Below, piece by piece: positions 11,841 to 42,690 of a stretch of 64,000 nt of DNA. The notes beneath the pieces are model-generated. The model was given only the letters and a program-made list of their open reading frames with translations. It did no database searches and was not told the origin of the DNA. The DNA comes from Branchiostoma floridae (taxonomy: Eukaryota > Chordata > Leptocardii > Amphioxiformes > Branchiostomatidae), in assembly GCF_000003815.2 (NCBI RefSeq), contig NW_023365837.1:30145-94144 (forward strand), in the 5' to 3' direction. Position numbers and translations under genes: made by a program. Within the stretch, counting starts at the first letter, position 1, and each line of letters begins with the position of its first letter.

Positions 11841-12132
11841 GGTAAGAGGGTTCTATGTAACAAATGACTAGTCGCTATGCTACTTTAGCTGAGCGGATTA
11901 ATTCATGGGAAACAGGTATTACTAGAACATAGTGGTACACGATATAGAATTAACATCAAGTGTTTGTGTCAGTACGATTCCTTTTTGGTAAGAGGGCTCT
12001 ATGTAACAAATGACTAGTCGCTATGCTACTTTAGCTGAGCGGATTAATTCATGGGAAACAGGTATTACTAGAACATAGTGGTACACGATACAGAGTTAAC
12101 ATCAAGTGTTTGTGTCAATACGATTCCTTTTT
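11841..12132. repeat. Tandem duplication of a 146-bp LINE 3' end
   Basis: Unit 1 (11841-11986) and unit 2 (11987-12132) are almost identical; both begin GGTAAGAGGG and contain GAGCGGATTAATTCATGGG. Unit 2 runs into the last codons of the LINE frame that ends at 12102, so the duplicated unit is the 3' terminus of that LINE on the minus strand. Confidence 0.85.
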
Positions 12133-13548
12133 TGAAAAGCAGTAGATATGTATTGGCCTATGTACAAGGAAATTGCATCAGGACATGACATAAGTAAATT
12201 GAAAGTTTCTGAACTTGTCTTAGGTAATGTTATGTTTGTAGTCTTGTTGATAACGTCCATAAGCTTCTGCCTTTCCTCAGTATATGTGGGACATAATAAT
12301 AGAAAGTGTAGTTCGTCTTCGATACCATGATTGCAAGTAGGACAGCGTCTCTGAGTGGCTGGTATATTATTATATCGACCTTTTTCTATCTCCAAACAAT
12401 GTGCACTAATTCGCAATTTTGTTATGTTAGCAACAAATGATTTATTTTGAATTGATGAAAGGTACTTTTCGAGAGTGAAGTTGGTCTTGAATTTAGAATA
12501 GGTTTGCAATTTGCTATAATTTCTTATCTCTTGCCTCCAGCCAGAAACAAACGTGTCTTTCAGACGTTCCTTGAACACGTTTCCAAAATGTTTGGCGTCA
12601 ACTGCAGGGTTTAACCAAACATTTTGGAAACCGTGTCTGCACAATATGTCTTGTACATGTACGGCCCAGTCCTGTTCTTGTTCAACAGCAAAATCGTAAG
12701 CTTTTTTAACTATTCTATCGTTTGGAAGGTTTTGTAGTCTAAGCCAATATTTAATAAGTTGAGATTGGGCTTCAATGTATAATGGAAATGTTCCGAGTTC
12801 ACCCCTTACGGCGGCATTAACGGAACTTCTGGGAACTTGAAGTAGGATTTTACAGTAATTGAGAAGAACATGCTCTAGATCAGACACTTCATATGAGAAT
12901 TTGGGATGTGTCAATAAAATATTTTGATTCGATAGTAATTCCGATTGATATAGAATATTTAATTTGTCACTATATCTCTTAAACCGGACTAGAACAGGAC
13001 GAGGCGATGTCACATCGTTCTTCTTTCCTAATCGTGTAACCTTTAGGAGTTGTATATTTGAACCTAATATCGGAGAAAGGATGTTATAAATTCCTTCCCG
13101 TATATTTTCAGCAGGATATTCCTGTACTCCATTAAAGATCAAGTCTCTACATTGGATGTTTGTCCCTAGTACCTCAGCACAGTAAAGTAATATAGGTTTG
13201 ACTAAACTATGGAACAGATCAAGGGCAAGGGAAATTGATGGGTTATGGTTTGATGCTAGTAAGGATTTGAGTTTAAAGGAGGCCCTGAGAGCTTTTAGTC
13301 GCAGCTGTTTAGTAGCCCGTGAGAATGACCCTGATGGGGTGATATCTATGCCTAAGTAAGTATAAAATTTAGTGATGTCTATTGTGTGCCCTTGTGTTCG
13401 GAAAGTTGATTGCTGTTGCTTACTTGTCCTGCCATGTTTTGAGAAAATCATGATTTTAGTCTTATCTCTGTTAATTGATAGTTTCCAAAGAGAGCAAAAG
13501 TCATCTAATCTTTTGAGACATTCTATATATGTTGGTGTGTGTTTTATA
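12102..13548 (-). mobile_element. CR1-like LINE fragment: C-terminal part of reverse transcriptase protein
   Basis: An open frame of about 480 codons encodes the region after the RT palm, starting LKRLDDFCSLWKLSINRDKTKI (the block following YADD). It continues with TYLGIDITPSG, LKALRASFKLKSLL and a C-terminal KLRISAHCLEIEKGRY plus a CPTCNHGIEDELHFLLLCP zinc-knuckle-like motif. The catalytic YADD half and endonuclease are absent because a mariner-type MITE (13549-14027) begins exactly where the frame stops being LINE. The frame is open over almost 1.5 kb, so this copy is fairly young. It is a mobile-element relic, not a host gene. The element at 20311-23604 is a related but distinct subfamily. 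Confidence 0.85.
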
Positions 13549-14027
13549 CGAGGGGTGATCAATAAGTTCTTGGCCTCACCCAGAAATAATAAGCACAACT
13601 CAAATTTCGAGGCGCATTCGTTTTTTCTTCAAATCAGAAGGTAAGGGGCGAGAAAAAGAAGGGTGAATTGTGATCAGACATGTGTAGGTCGAGTTTCCCA
13701 TGCCGTAAATTCTTTGTCATTAGCAAAAGAAATTGTCAAAATGTTTCATGATTCTCTTCCTATTTCAAGCAGAAAGAAGTGGGTGTCTGAATTCCAGCAG
13801 CGCAAGTTCACGCGCACACCTCAGGTCGCAGCTCAATTGTCGACGTTTTTTTCCTTCTCCCTTACCCAACGTTACTGGATGTCGCATGCACAGTGATGAT
13901 CGCAATAATTTGATTCAGAATTTTGGTACACATTCATGAAAGACTTTATACTTGACATCTATGCTTCGAAATCTGAGCTGTGCTTATTATTTCTTGGTGA
14001 GGCCGAGAACTTATTGATCACCTCTCG
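13549..14027. mobile_element. Mariner-type non-autonomous element with ~60-bp terminal inverted repeats
   Basis: The left end, CGAGGGGTGATCAATAAGTT, and the right end (its inverted copy with CGAGAGG) match for about 60 bp, including AGAAATAATAAGCAC. TA flanks both sides (13547-13548, 14028-14029). The interior has no intact transposase. A short frame with SSRKKWVSEFQQRKF could be a scrap of one, but this is weak. It truncates the LINE 12102-13548 on that element's 5' side. Confidence 0.85.
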
Positions 14028-14624
14028 TAAGCCATTGCAGCAGCAAGAATGCTGTCCCACACGTGGCTCGGCTTGTATCCCGACCCCTACCCCACCCCCC
14101 CCCCCCCCTACCCCCTCGTCTCTGTTCATGACTGGAGCTGCAAGTAGCAGCAAGAAACAGACCTAGTCATTCTAACCCTGATGATGGTGTCTGATCGACA
14201 TCGAAACGTTGGAAGTGAGTACAATTCTGGTTGTGTATTGAAGAACCTTACTATTATGTATGAAAAATAAAAATACTATTAGCTTTTTACATGGCTGATC
14301 TATCAACTAGAACTAGAACTAGATGCATTTAATGAATACATAGAAAATAGAGATCTTTACTTCAAAAATCTATAACGTTAAAGACTACGATCTTTTTTTA
14401 TTGCAATATGGCAGCTTTCAGCATAAAGACTAAATAAATAAACTTTAAGGTAAAACTTCACTGATACATTTCTCACCTCTACTTTCAAAACTATATCTTA
14501 CATGTAGAGGAGAACATTATGCACTATAGAACAGCTTAATTTGTAACAGTTGGCCTTCCTCCTGAAGATCTGTTTACACGACAGTTACAATGTAGAAGGG
14601 CAGAGAAACCGGTCTGCAAAGAGT

Positions 14625-15165
14625 GGAAAGTATTCCTCCAGTACAGAATAGAAGTGTGTGCCAGTACAGCTGCAGCCTACCAGTACAAAACCGTTTTTTC
14701 TTGTTGGACCGGTCCAGAAAAAAACAGGCCTGAAAAAAATCAGTGGACCGGATTTTGGAACAATGAAAAAATGAACAGATAATACCAGCAGCACGTGTTT
14801 TGGGACTTAAACATCTATATGAAAAACAAGAGCGAAGAGAGTTGATGGTCATTTTTACCAAGTTTTTACAGTCAAACTTGGTCTAAAACAGAGACAGTTA
14901 GTATTGTTTACATGAAGATAGGATTATAGAATGCCAGTGGGTGTCGGATACTCCACCAAATAGAATCCTTTGTAGCAAAATGGACAATTGCTTTTGGTAT
15001 CGCCCAGTTGCAAACAATCAGGTTCAGGTCCAGACCCTGATCCTCTGTACCTGGACCGTACCTGGATCTGAAATTTCTGTACGGGTACCCACCCCTAGTA
15101 CAGAATATTCAGATCTAGATCTGATCCAGGTTTAGAGGATCAGGTCCAGGCCAGATTATATTAGT
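14625..15165. repeat. Dispersed repeat with hAT-like features
   Basis: The sequence is rich in repeated GGTCCAG/CTGGACC, CAGGTCCAG and GATCTAGATCTGATCC blocks and contains GTACGGGTACCCACCCCTAG. The last string resembles the terminus of a short hAT-like element. No transposase is present. The boundaries are uncertain. Confidence 0.35.
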
Positions 15166-15489
15166 ACAGCAAACTGACCTTCGAGATTTGGACAAAACAT
15201 TGCACATTGGAAGAAATACTTTTTTCTAGGTGTCGGTAGAAGCCCATGTGATAACCTGTTAGTTATCACCTGGTCAATAACATGATTGTCATCACAGTAT
15301 GACATTAAGTCATCACATATAATCTTATATTCTACATATTCCGGTGGAACCATTTGTATTGCAACACTTTTCATGCCACAAAGATAAGGCTATACGATCA
15401 TTAATCCTCATCAATAGAATTATTTCTTGACAGTTCAATTTCTGGCTTCTGGCATAAACATCACTGATCAAAAAGGTGCAAACAAATCT

Positions 15490-16383
15490 ATTTTCATATT
15501 TCCCATGATTTCATTGTCATCTTTCCCATGATTCCTTTGTCATATTTCCCATGATCCCATTGCCATCTTTCCCATGATTTCATTCTCCACTTACACACTT
15601 CCCATAATTAAGTGCGAGAGGGTTCCGGATATGGCTGCTCCGAACTCCGGAACTGACTCCAAGGGCACAGAAAATTGGTTCTAACCAATTCCGAACACAG
15701 AAAACATCAAGGAGATGATAGTTTGGTGTGGAACCGATCACAGGACAATGGTTTAATCACTTTCCGACAGGAAAAAAACAAAGGCTGCAGACGAAACGCC
15801 AAGGTGTGGCCCTTGAGGTCATCGGAAGAAACCAACTAACAGCCACAGTGGTGCACGTGTTAGGTAGTTACTTCTGACCACAAAACTTGTAAGATTCTCG
15901 GCCCAAATGATAACTGTACTATATTCGCCAGACAACTTATTAGTTTATATGCTTTTCCGCCCTCGTACTGAAGGTTTTAGCTGGTTCCACCCTGGTTTCG
16001 CACCCTGAGCAACTGTGGTAGCATCCAAGTAACATCCATATCCGGAACCCTCTCGCACTTAATTATGGGAAGTGTGTAAGTGGAGAATTGTCATCTTTCC
16101 CATGATTCCTTTGCCACCTTTCCCATGATTCCTTTGCCACCTTTCCCATGATTCCTTTGCCACCTTTCCCATGATTCCATTGTCATCTTTCCCATGATTC
16201 CTTTGTCATCTTTTAGGACTTGGGAGCAGCCATGAAAGACCGCGTGCTGTGGAGAGACGTTGTGCAACGCCTCACCCCGCCCGCCAGGGACGATGATGAT
16301 GATGATGATGATTGTCATCTTTTCCATGATTCCATTGTCATATTTCCCATAATTCCCTTGTCACCTCTCCCATTATTCCATTG

Positions 16384-16402
<19 letters not shown>
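15490..16402. repeat. 23-bp minisatellite grown from the 3' end of POMT2
   Basis: The units have a 23-bp period (for example CATGATT at 16101 and 16124) with consensus TTTCCCATGATTCCwTTGyCA on the plus strand. They lie at about 15490-15582, 16092-16215 and 16310-16402, interrupted by the MITE 15583-16091 and by a GAT-repeat segment at 16290-16312. The unit at 16380-16402 includes the last POMT2 codons and its stop, so part of the array is coding. Confidence 0.8.
15583..16091. mobile_element. MITE with ~50-bp inverted ends inserted in the POMT2-tail minisatellite
   Basis: The left end (about 15583-15640) and right end (about 16037-16091) are inverted copies over about 50 bp. They share CCACTTACACACTTCCC and AGTGCGAGAGGGTTCCGG. 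The element is about 509 bp, has no coding capacity, and is flanked on both sides by CCCATGATTCC minisatellite units, so it landed inside the array. Confidence 0.8.
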
Positions 16403-35492
<19,090 letters not shown>

Positions 35493-37887
35493 TGTCAAGT
35501 TTCCAACTTGCGTTTGAACCCCCGTTTGAGACCAATTTCTATCTACAGCATCTCCCTATCAGCACAAACGAATACTCGGTACCTTTATCTTCATTTTAAA
35601 CCCAATTTTCATTTACCTGACCCGCTAAAAAGCAATAAAAATCGAGAAAACTTCATAAATGTGCGAAACAAAAACTGCAAACTTGTGGTCGCCTTTACCC
35701 TCTGACGTATGACCCCAAATAGTAACGTTGACTTTGTAAATAGGGGTGCCTAAATACAAAAGAAAATCTATTCTGAGTATAGTCGTCTATGCAAACTATT
35801 AAGCCAACAAAATAATTCAAATGACAGTTTAAATTCATTCATGGATAGATATACGGTTGCGTAAAGGTTTTATATGCATATATAGAAAATACCCCATTAC
35901 GAATGGACTATTCCATATTTAGGGTGAAAAGTGTACGGCCCCGTCCACGTATCGTCCGGTGTCCGCCCAACATGTCATCCAAAGTAAAGCTTTTCTTTGT
36001 TTTCCTGTACAGTTTAGGCAAAATTTAGTGATGTTATTATATCCTTCATGAAACCTTGTATTGCAATATGGTGTGTAGGTAATAGATTTCATGAAAAAAG
36101 ACCGACAAGGAAATGGACAAATGTATGCCTCCGTCACATGTTTTCCGAGGGGGCCCGTAGGGGGTGTAGCCGATCTTTGGCCCCGGCCGGGTTTTGGAGG
36201 TCGGGGGAGCTGGTCTACCAGGGCCCCGGTCGGGCGCTGAAGTCGGGGCAAAGCCGTCTTTCACGGACATGCTGTACGCATTTTACATTTCTAAACCCGG
36301 CAGCTTACGGGCTTTTCCCCCCGGGCGTTCGATCGGGGCCCCGGCCGTAAGACTCCCGCTGTCCCCGGGCTGTTTCTTCGATTCGGGGTGCCCCCCAGTT
36401 GATTTCACGATGATTTCACGTTACAGATTGGTTCCGGCACATTGTTTTCGCTGGGGCCAGGGCTGATTTTAATAATGTGCGAATCAGAATAAATGGCGGG
36501 CCCGCCCAAGCCCGTAAATAGCCCAGCACCCACTGGGAATCCCAGGGGCCCCGTCCGGTGTCATGCCAAATTCTGCTCAACTATACTTTTGTTCCATGGG
36601 ACATTAGGGTTTTTGGGTTACCCCCAAATGGGTTACTCTGTACAGGGCAACTCCTCTCAACTTCTTCTGCTTGAAAGGTACCACACCTCAGGAGTGCAAC
36701 AAACTTCCTGTCAGGTGTACTGGAAACCCCCAAGCAGTGTCAGGGCAAATATTTGTCAGGAGCAAAAACTTGGCTTGTCACTGGTCAAAGTGCAAAAATG
36801 ATTTAAAAAACAGGATGTCAACAACTTGGTGGGGTATCCGATTGCAAATGTGACCGCAGTGTAGTTTGCAGAGCCACATTGTACAAAATGTATTCATTCA
36901 TTAGATTTTATTAAATTGTAATTGCATTAGTCATGGTGCCCCAATGACCCACTAGAAGGTCAATGGATAGGTGAGGTGAGAGAATTGCAAATGTAATACA
37001 GTCACTGTCACATTTCCAAACAGTGAAACAGGTGCCTTGGTGAGGGCGTGCATGCCCCTTTTCCATAAGGCGTAGGCAGACTATTTTAATTTCCCGTTAT
37101 TCATTAGGAAAGCTTATTCATAAAATGCGTAGCGAGATGACCAAACTTTGCATAACTACTTGCCTTTCTTGATTTTGCATAATGCATAAGAGGTTCGTCT
37201 GAATTAAGTAGGACCCCTTTTCAACTGAATAACATAACAATTAACATTGATTTGATTTTCAAGACAGATGTATTAATACCTGTGATTTACTATCATTTAG
37301 TCCAAACTGAGAACCTGTAGGACTTTAGCAAAACTTCAGTAAAACTGTCCCCAACCACCTGTCATTCAAATGTAGTTTTAAACATTAAGATTTTAGACTA
37401 GGTGAAACTTATGGACATTCAGATTTAGAGAAGTTTAAGTGGCTTATATCAAGTTATACATGTTTGTTTGTATCATATGCTGGATTTCCTTACCCTCCTG
37501 TCCCTGGTGCTGAACAACATTCCCACACCCATCCCTGTCACTGCTGACCAACTACTGGGTCTGCACTAGAAAAATCATTTTTTTCAGGGCAGGCCTGGTA
37601 GTACCAGTAGTAGTCTATCTAATAATAGGATGGCATATAGGCTAGACTTTCTTCCCAAATAAATTTGAACAGATTAATTCTTTTGTTGTGAATAGTATCT
37701 ACTTAACACTTAAAATCAGCCTTGGTCCTATGAAAAAAAGCAGGCTAGAAAGAGATGTACATTTGTACTTGCTGTAACCTGATCGTGATAACGTCGGCAG
37801 TCACAGAACGGTCACTCAGAAAAAAGCCATACAGTGCACACTTCATGTTCGTCAAGTTCGTCAAGTTTTACCACTTTGTAATTCATC
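35493..37887. other. Region between POMT2 and the MADF gene
   Basis: This should contain the POMT2 promoter, just above 35492, and a promoter for the plus-strand genes. 35940-36560 is unusually GC-rich, with GGGGCCC/CCCCGG runs, against an AT-rich background. A short candidate leader exon for GSTZ1 (36493-36513) lies at its edge. 36600-37880 shows no confident exon or repeat. Confidence 0.4.
36493..36513 (+). CDS. Candidate first coding exon of GSTZ1 (tentative)
   Basis: The sequence AAATGGCGGGCCCGCCCAAG opens a seven-codon frame, MAGPPKP, followed by GTAAAT. It ends in phase 0, as the acceptor at 43857 requires, and joins to PLLYSYFRSSC. Human GSTZ1 also has a tiny first exon ending before PILYSYF. 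If real, the whole MADF gene is nested in the first intron of GSTZ1. A GC-rich setting makes chance matches easy, so this stays a candidate. Confidence 0.25.
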
Positions 37888-40800
37888 ATGCCAAAGGGGA
37901 AGAGGCCTATGACCACATTCCCAATTGCAAAGCGGAAGATGACAGAAAGAGTGAGAAAGAGGGAGGAAGAGGTAGAGGCGACGGGAAGCGGGATGCGCGA
38001 CGAGCCAGCGTGGGGGCGGGTGAGACCCAGTCTGGATGACGATCTGGACTACGAGCCGTACCCCTACAGCCAGCACAGCCAGCTGGGTCAGCAGTCCGCA
38101 CAGAAGGTCGCCATCTCAGAGGAACAAGATGAACGGATTGCAGCCTTCATAGAGAACCACCCAGCCTACTATGACATGTCCAATCCGGACTATAAAAACA
38201 AGGCCAAGAAAAGTGCATGGTTGAAGGATGAGGCCACTGCAATTGGACTGACGCGTAAGTTTCTATCCCTGTTCAGTTTCCTCATTTCCTAGTTATTGAC
38301 TTCATGTACAAAATGTACAGAGCAAGCCTTGATACATACAGTGTATCTGTGTTGGTGGGACGGTGTGTCTGTAATTGTTTGAATACACTGTCAGTAGAGT
38401 GGCAAGAAGTCAGGGAGTGGGAAGATTGTTGCAAGGTCAGACTTGCAGGAGTGACAGGAAGTAGAGTTCAGAGTTGGTACAACTAGTCATTAATCAGACA
38501 TGACAGTCCAGGCCATGGGGTCAATGGAAGAGACTACTAATTTATGGGGCCATATTGTTTTTGGCATGTCTGTTTTCCAAGCCATATTTTACAAATTCTA
38601 GCTAGTTTTGTTGCAAATTTCAAATATACATTTTTTGCACTGTTTTTCCTTTTCTTTAATTCACAGCCAAACAGATCCTGACCAGGTTCCAGACTATGAG
38701 AACAGACTATTTTAAACTGAAGCGGAAGATCGTGTCGAAGTCTCCCCGCGGTCGGCCCAGGATTACTCCACTACAGGAGTTCAAGCTGCGCCGCTACACG
38801 TTTCTCGACGCACACTACCGGGGGCGGGGCCAGAATTCTTCACTGGAATTTGGATCGGTAAGCCTTAGGAAGAATTTGTATAATTTTTTATACCATTCCA
38901 TGAAATATTCTTCTACATTTGCACTTTTTTTGACTACTGTACTTGCCTGATCAAGCCAGTGCCGTTTTTCCATGGGTAGAATAAAATGTGGGCAGTTACA
39001 ACTTACATACTTTCAATGGCATTTCTTGTACTGAAAAATCAAAAGATTTCCTTGTTGCATAAAAATTGCCTATAAATATGTCATTCAAATTTCCGGACGT
39101 TACAAAATTGGATTGGACCAGTAGAGTTTTTATATGCTCTTATCCTATAAGGCCACAGCAATTTCATTAATTGGTTCTTGGAATTTTTCCAACAATGAAG
39201 ATAATGTGGGTACATTTATCATTGCAGTAAGATTTTTCTTTCCTGTAGTACAGACATAAAAAAAATTTGATAACTTTCAATAAACAGATGCAGCTACCAC
39301 AGTGCATGTGGTAGAGTTTGTTTGCTTTTGAAAGCTGATAACTTATCATCCTTTTAAGTTTTGTACTCTTAGCCCTTATCTTTAATAGACTTTACCCAAG
39401 ACTGAGGTAGCAAATCTTTTTCGTCCCTGTCGCTCCATTTTTTTTTTCTGAAATATTCGGGAACCAGCACAATGAGTAGGCATAGCCTAAGTGAGGTTTA
39501 AGACTTGTTAAACTCTGACCTGTCCTTTCCTATGTTTCAGGCTCCGCAGCCAGATTTCAGTTCCGACGAAGACGAAGTAGATAACGTGAGGTTCACCTCG
39601 AGTGCGGAAAACAGCGCGGGAACCAGTTACAAACGCAAGCACCATGCATACGACAGCAGCGCGCCCTCGCCCTTACCCAGCAAGAAGAGTAAGAAGGGTG
39701 TGACAGAGGTGCTGGTAGAGCTGCTGACAGACTCACACAAGGAACTCCGACAGTCGCAAGCTACCCGGGCTGTGGTACAGTACTTTTCTGTTGTCTCTGA
39801 ACGAGTTGGATTCTGTAAGAAAAAGATAGGGAAACGTATTGTTTTTGCTCTTTTTCTTCTTCTTTCTGATTCTTCTTTTGTTATGGAGGTTCACTGGAAG
39901 CAACCATATACATGCAATAGTTGTCTTATACTTCTTATGGTGTTCTACATGTAACTGTCCTTAAAAATGGCCAGACACAAAAATGCACTTGAATGTCAAG
40001 AAACTGATTTTGTCAAGAAGTACTGTAAATGCAGAAATGTTCGTGGTGGTTTTATGTCCGCAGTTTAAAACCACCGCGAACATTTTTCCATGGCAGTAAG
40101 AGACAATAAGTAAGTACATGGTACTACCGCGAAATTAAATCCACCGTGAAAAGTCCCTTTTCCCGCTACCGCGAAATTAAATCCCTGCGAACTTAAATGC
40201 ATTTACAGTATTGCCCATATTCCTTTGTATGCCAAAACATGTTTATTGCCTCAGGTAATGAATGAATCAAGTTGCATGAATTAGGTTTATGTTTTTTTTT
40301 TGGCAATGGCTCAGGGGTGAGCCTAATATTACAGTGTGTGCATGAGCAGCTTGTCAAAAGACAAATTCCTGGGAGGGAAACATCCTGAATTTTCTGGAAA
40401 ATGTTACCTTTCTATTTCTTCCAGAATGTCAATGGCAGGGTTAGACATTAGTCCATTAGCCTGATTGCCCGGGCAAGTGCCGGTTGTTTTACCGTATTTG
40501 GGGAAGGACTCATAAAGAACATGTTGGTCTCATCTTCCCCAACACAATCCAATGTACTTAGTTTTAAGTAATTTAACATCTAAGTGGATACTTTTTTTTC
40601 TAGATACTTGCAAGATAAAGATCAAGGGTGTAGGTCTTGTGTAACTTTAAAGCCCCACTTAGCTGCAGTCAATCACTGAATGAGGTTTATTGATATCCAG
40701 ATTATACTTACTTACTTGCTTATCCTCTTCATGAAGATTAAGCCTTCTTATTATTATGTTCTGTATTTTATATGTTGTTACTCCTATGTTATAATTGTAC

Positions 40801-41240
40801 TGTACGTAGTTGATGTTATTTTTATGTGAGGGAGGGCAATACTTGTAAAGATCGTTCGAACCTGACTTGCCCTCCCATCACTTTCTGATAAATTCAGATA
40901 AACAAATAAAGACTGCTTTACTTTTACTTAGGCTTCAACATCTAGCAGTGCCATCCCGAGTACCAGTGTTCCGAGCGAGCGCAGCGCCTGGGCACAGTGG
41001 CTGTCCAGTCTACAGCAGGAGATCCCACAGGACGTGTGGAGGGCCTACCAGATGGAGACCTTCTCCGTAGCCATGCGCTACGCCATGGGGGCACAGCAAC
41101 AGCAACAACAGCAGCATCCCAGCATCCTGTCTCACCAGGAGCTGTCACTGCCGCTGCCTCCGTTCAGCATCGCTGCCCCGACAGCACAGCAGGGTCAGCA
41201 ACAGGCAGACTCAAAAACAGTACGTACACCTTCATGTTAG
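37888..41240 (+). CDS. MADF (Adf-1-type Myb/SANT) domain protein
   Basis: MADF proteins bind DNA and usually act as transcription regulators in the nucleus. Four exons join in phase: 37888-38254, 38667-38857, 39541-39774, 40932-41240 (1101 nt, 366 residues). The MADF domain is at about residues 77-155: ISEEQDERIAAFIENHPAYY, then KSAWLKDEATAIGL, then TRFQTMRTDYFKLKRK. An acidic serine-rich stretch follows (FSSDEDEVDN). There is a basic KKSKKG patch. A leucine/tryptophan segment near the end (WLSSLQQEIPQDVWRAYQ) may be a BESS-like interaction motif, followed by a polyglutamine run. The start is the first ATG before the basic MPKGKRPMTT. The stop used here (TAG 41238) lies 18 nt past a good donor, ACA|GTACGT at 41219/41220, so an alternative splice into GSTZ1 is possible. 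It has no clear vertebrate one-to-one counterpart that I can name. Confidence 0.8.
40021..40210. mobile_element. TACTGTAAATGC MITE, copy C, MADF intron 3
   Basis: A full copy, bounded by TACTGTAAATGCAGAAATG and GCATTTACAGTA, with CCACCGCGAACATTTTTCC inside. It is about 190 bp and non-coding. Confidence 0.85.
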
Positions 41241-41269
41241 GCCATGTTGATTTCACTATGTGGATGACA

Positions 41270-41481
41270 TGCTGTAAATACAGAAACTTTCGCGGTGGAT
41301 TGATGTTCGCGGTTTTCGCGGTGGCCACTTCACCACGAATTTAAAACCACCGCAAACATTTTTCCATAACAGTAAGAAACTACAATGCATGGTGCTACCG
41401 CTGAATTAAATCCACCGCGAAAAGTCCATTTTACCGCTCCCGCGAAATTAAATCTCCGCGAACTTAAATACAATTACAGTA
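41270..41481. mobile_element. TACTGTAAATGC MITE, copy D, after the MADF gene
   Basis: A full copy of the same family starting 29 bp after the MADF stop codon. Its TTCGCGGTGGATTGATG and CGCGAAATTAAATCTCCGCG blocks match the other copies. Depending on the true gene end it lies in the 3' UTR or in an intron. Confidence 0.8.
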
Positions 41482-42309
41482 TTCTGGGAACCTCCCAAAA
41501 CAAATGTGAACATGTGAAGAAAAAGTCGAGCAAAAAATAAAAGGTCAGGAAGGTTGAACAAACCACTGAACACACAGATTGTGGAATACCAAACAATTAA
41601 GATTCTCCTTTTTTCTTCTTCTTTGGTGGAATCTTTTGAAATTGGCTTTGGCATTGTATGACATTAGTACATGTATCCAGTTTCAAATATTTTTGGGGGT
41701 AAAATGTAGTACTACTCATAAATTTTTCATTTCATTTATTGAAATGCAGCTGCTTTGTTCGATTTACAGTATGGTTGTAATTATTTGTTTTGAAATTAGC
41801 AAAACTTGATGCGCATAGGAATGTCATGCATTTAATCAAATCAACATGGTCTTATTTGCACAGGATTTTTTATATGCTTGCACAACAATCAAGAAATGAC
41901 ATCATGATAGACAGATTTTGTTTGAAGAGAAAGACCCTGTCACAGTCCGATACTTTGTTGTGATCTCTTTTCTCTAATCATTTTCAGCTTCCAGTTATCG
42001 CTCACATCATGCTGTTGTGCCTTTATCACATGATTTTTTATTTCGCTCTGTCTGCATGTTTTTAAGATAAATTACGATTTTGAATGAATCAGATGATCAT
42101 TGGTAGTTCTATATATTAGATTAACGTACCGTATACATGTATTGTTTGTCTTTTCAATATGATGCATCTATATTTACATTTCTTTTTTATTTACTATAGG
42201 TCATCACAAAAAGTTGAAAAGCCACTCAAGGTTTAGGGCCACATACAATATAAACATAAAAGTGAGAACTTGGTGAGATAGATGAGAGAGCCCAGAGTCT
42301 CTCAAATCG

Positions 42310-42690
42310 TTCAGCCCCTGTGAGAATTCAATTTAGAATAACAAAGATGTCACAAGAGTTGATCCATAACTTGAAGACGTCAAGATTATAGATTCGAAGC
42401 AAATACGAAGAAGCAGGTATCTCACTGGGCGGTGACTTTTTGCAAATCATGAGATTCGCTAGTAGTCGACAATTCTTTGCCGATTTGTTGCCTGAATTGG
42501 GAATCTTTTTATAACTTCGAAAAGGGCAATTTGCAAAATGTTGTGAGTGGGCGATCACTGCAAATCTCTTTTTGATAAATCTTCATCACTGTACATATGC
42601 TAATTCTGGGTGTGGCCATTTTGTGTATAGAGGTCAAGTATTTTATCAGTGTATCGCACTTAAGTGTGACGCAAAGTTGCTGGAATAGTT
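42310..42690. repeat. Dispersed repeat shared with 46725-47110
   Basis: The blocks CAAATCTCTTTTTGATAAATCTTCATC, GCCATTTTGTGTATAGAGGTCA and AAAGTTGCTGGAATAGTTTG recur in the same order and orientation at 46840-47090, with substitutions. The family is not identified and there is no coding capacity. Confidence 0.5.

Noticed and set aside
12102-13598. A nearly 500-codon open frame as a possible novel host gene
   Set aside because: It reads as the C-terminal part of a LINE reverse transcriptase protein, and its first ~17 codons come from the terminus of the adjacent mariner-type element.
36100-36560. Open frames in the GC-rich block as a coding gene
   Set aside because: Frames are open on both strands because of base composition. 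No domain is recognisable, apart from the short candidate leader exon at 36493-36513.
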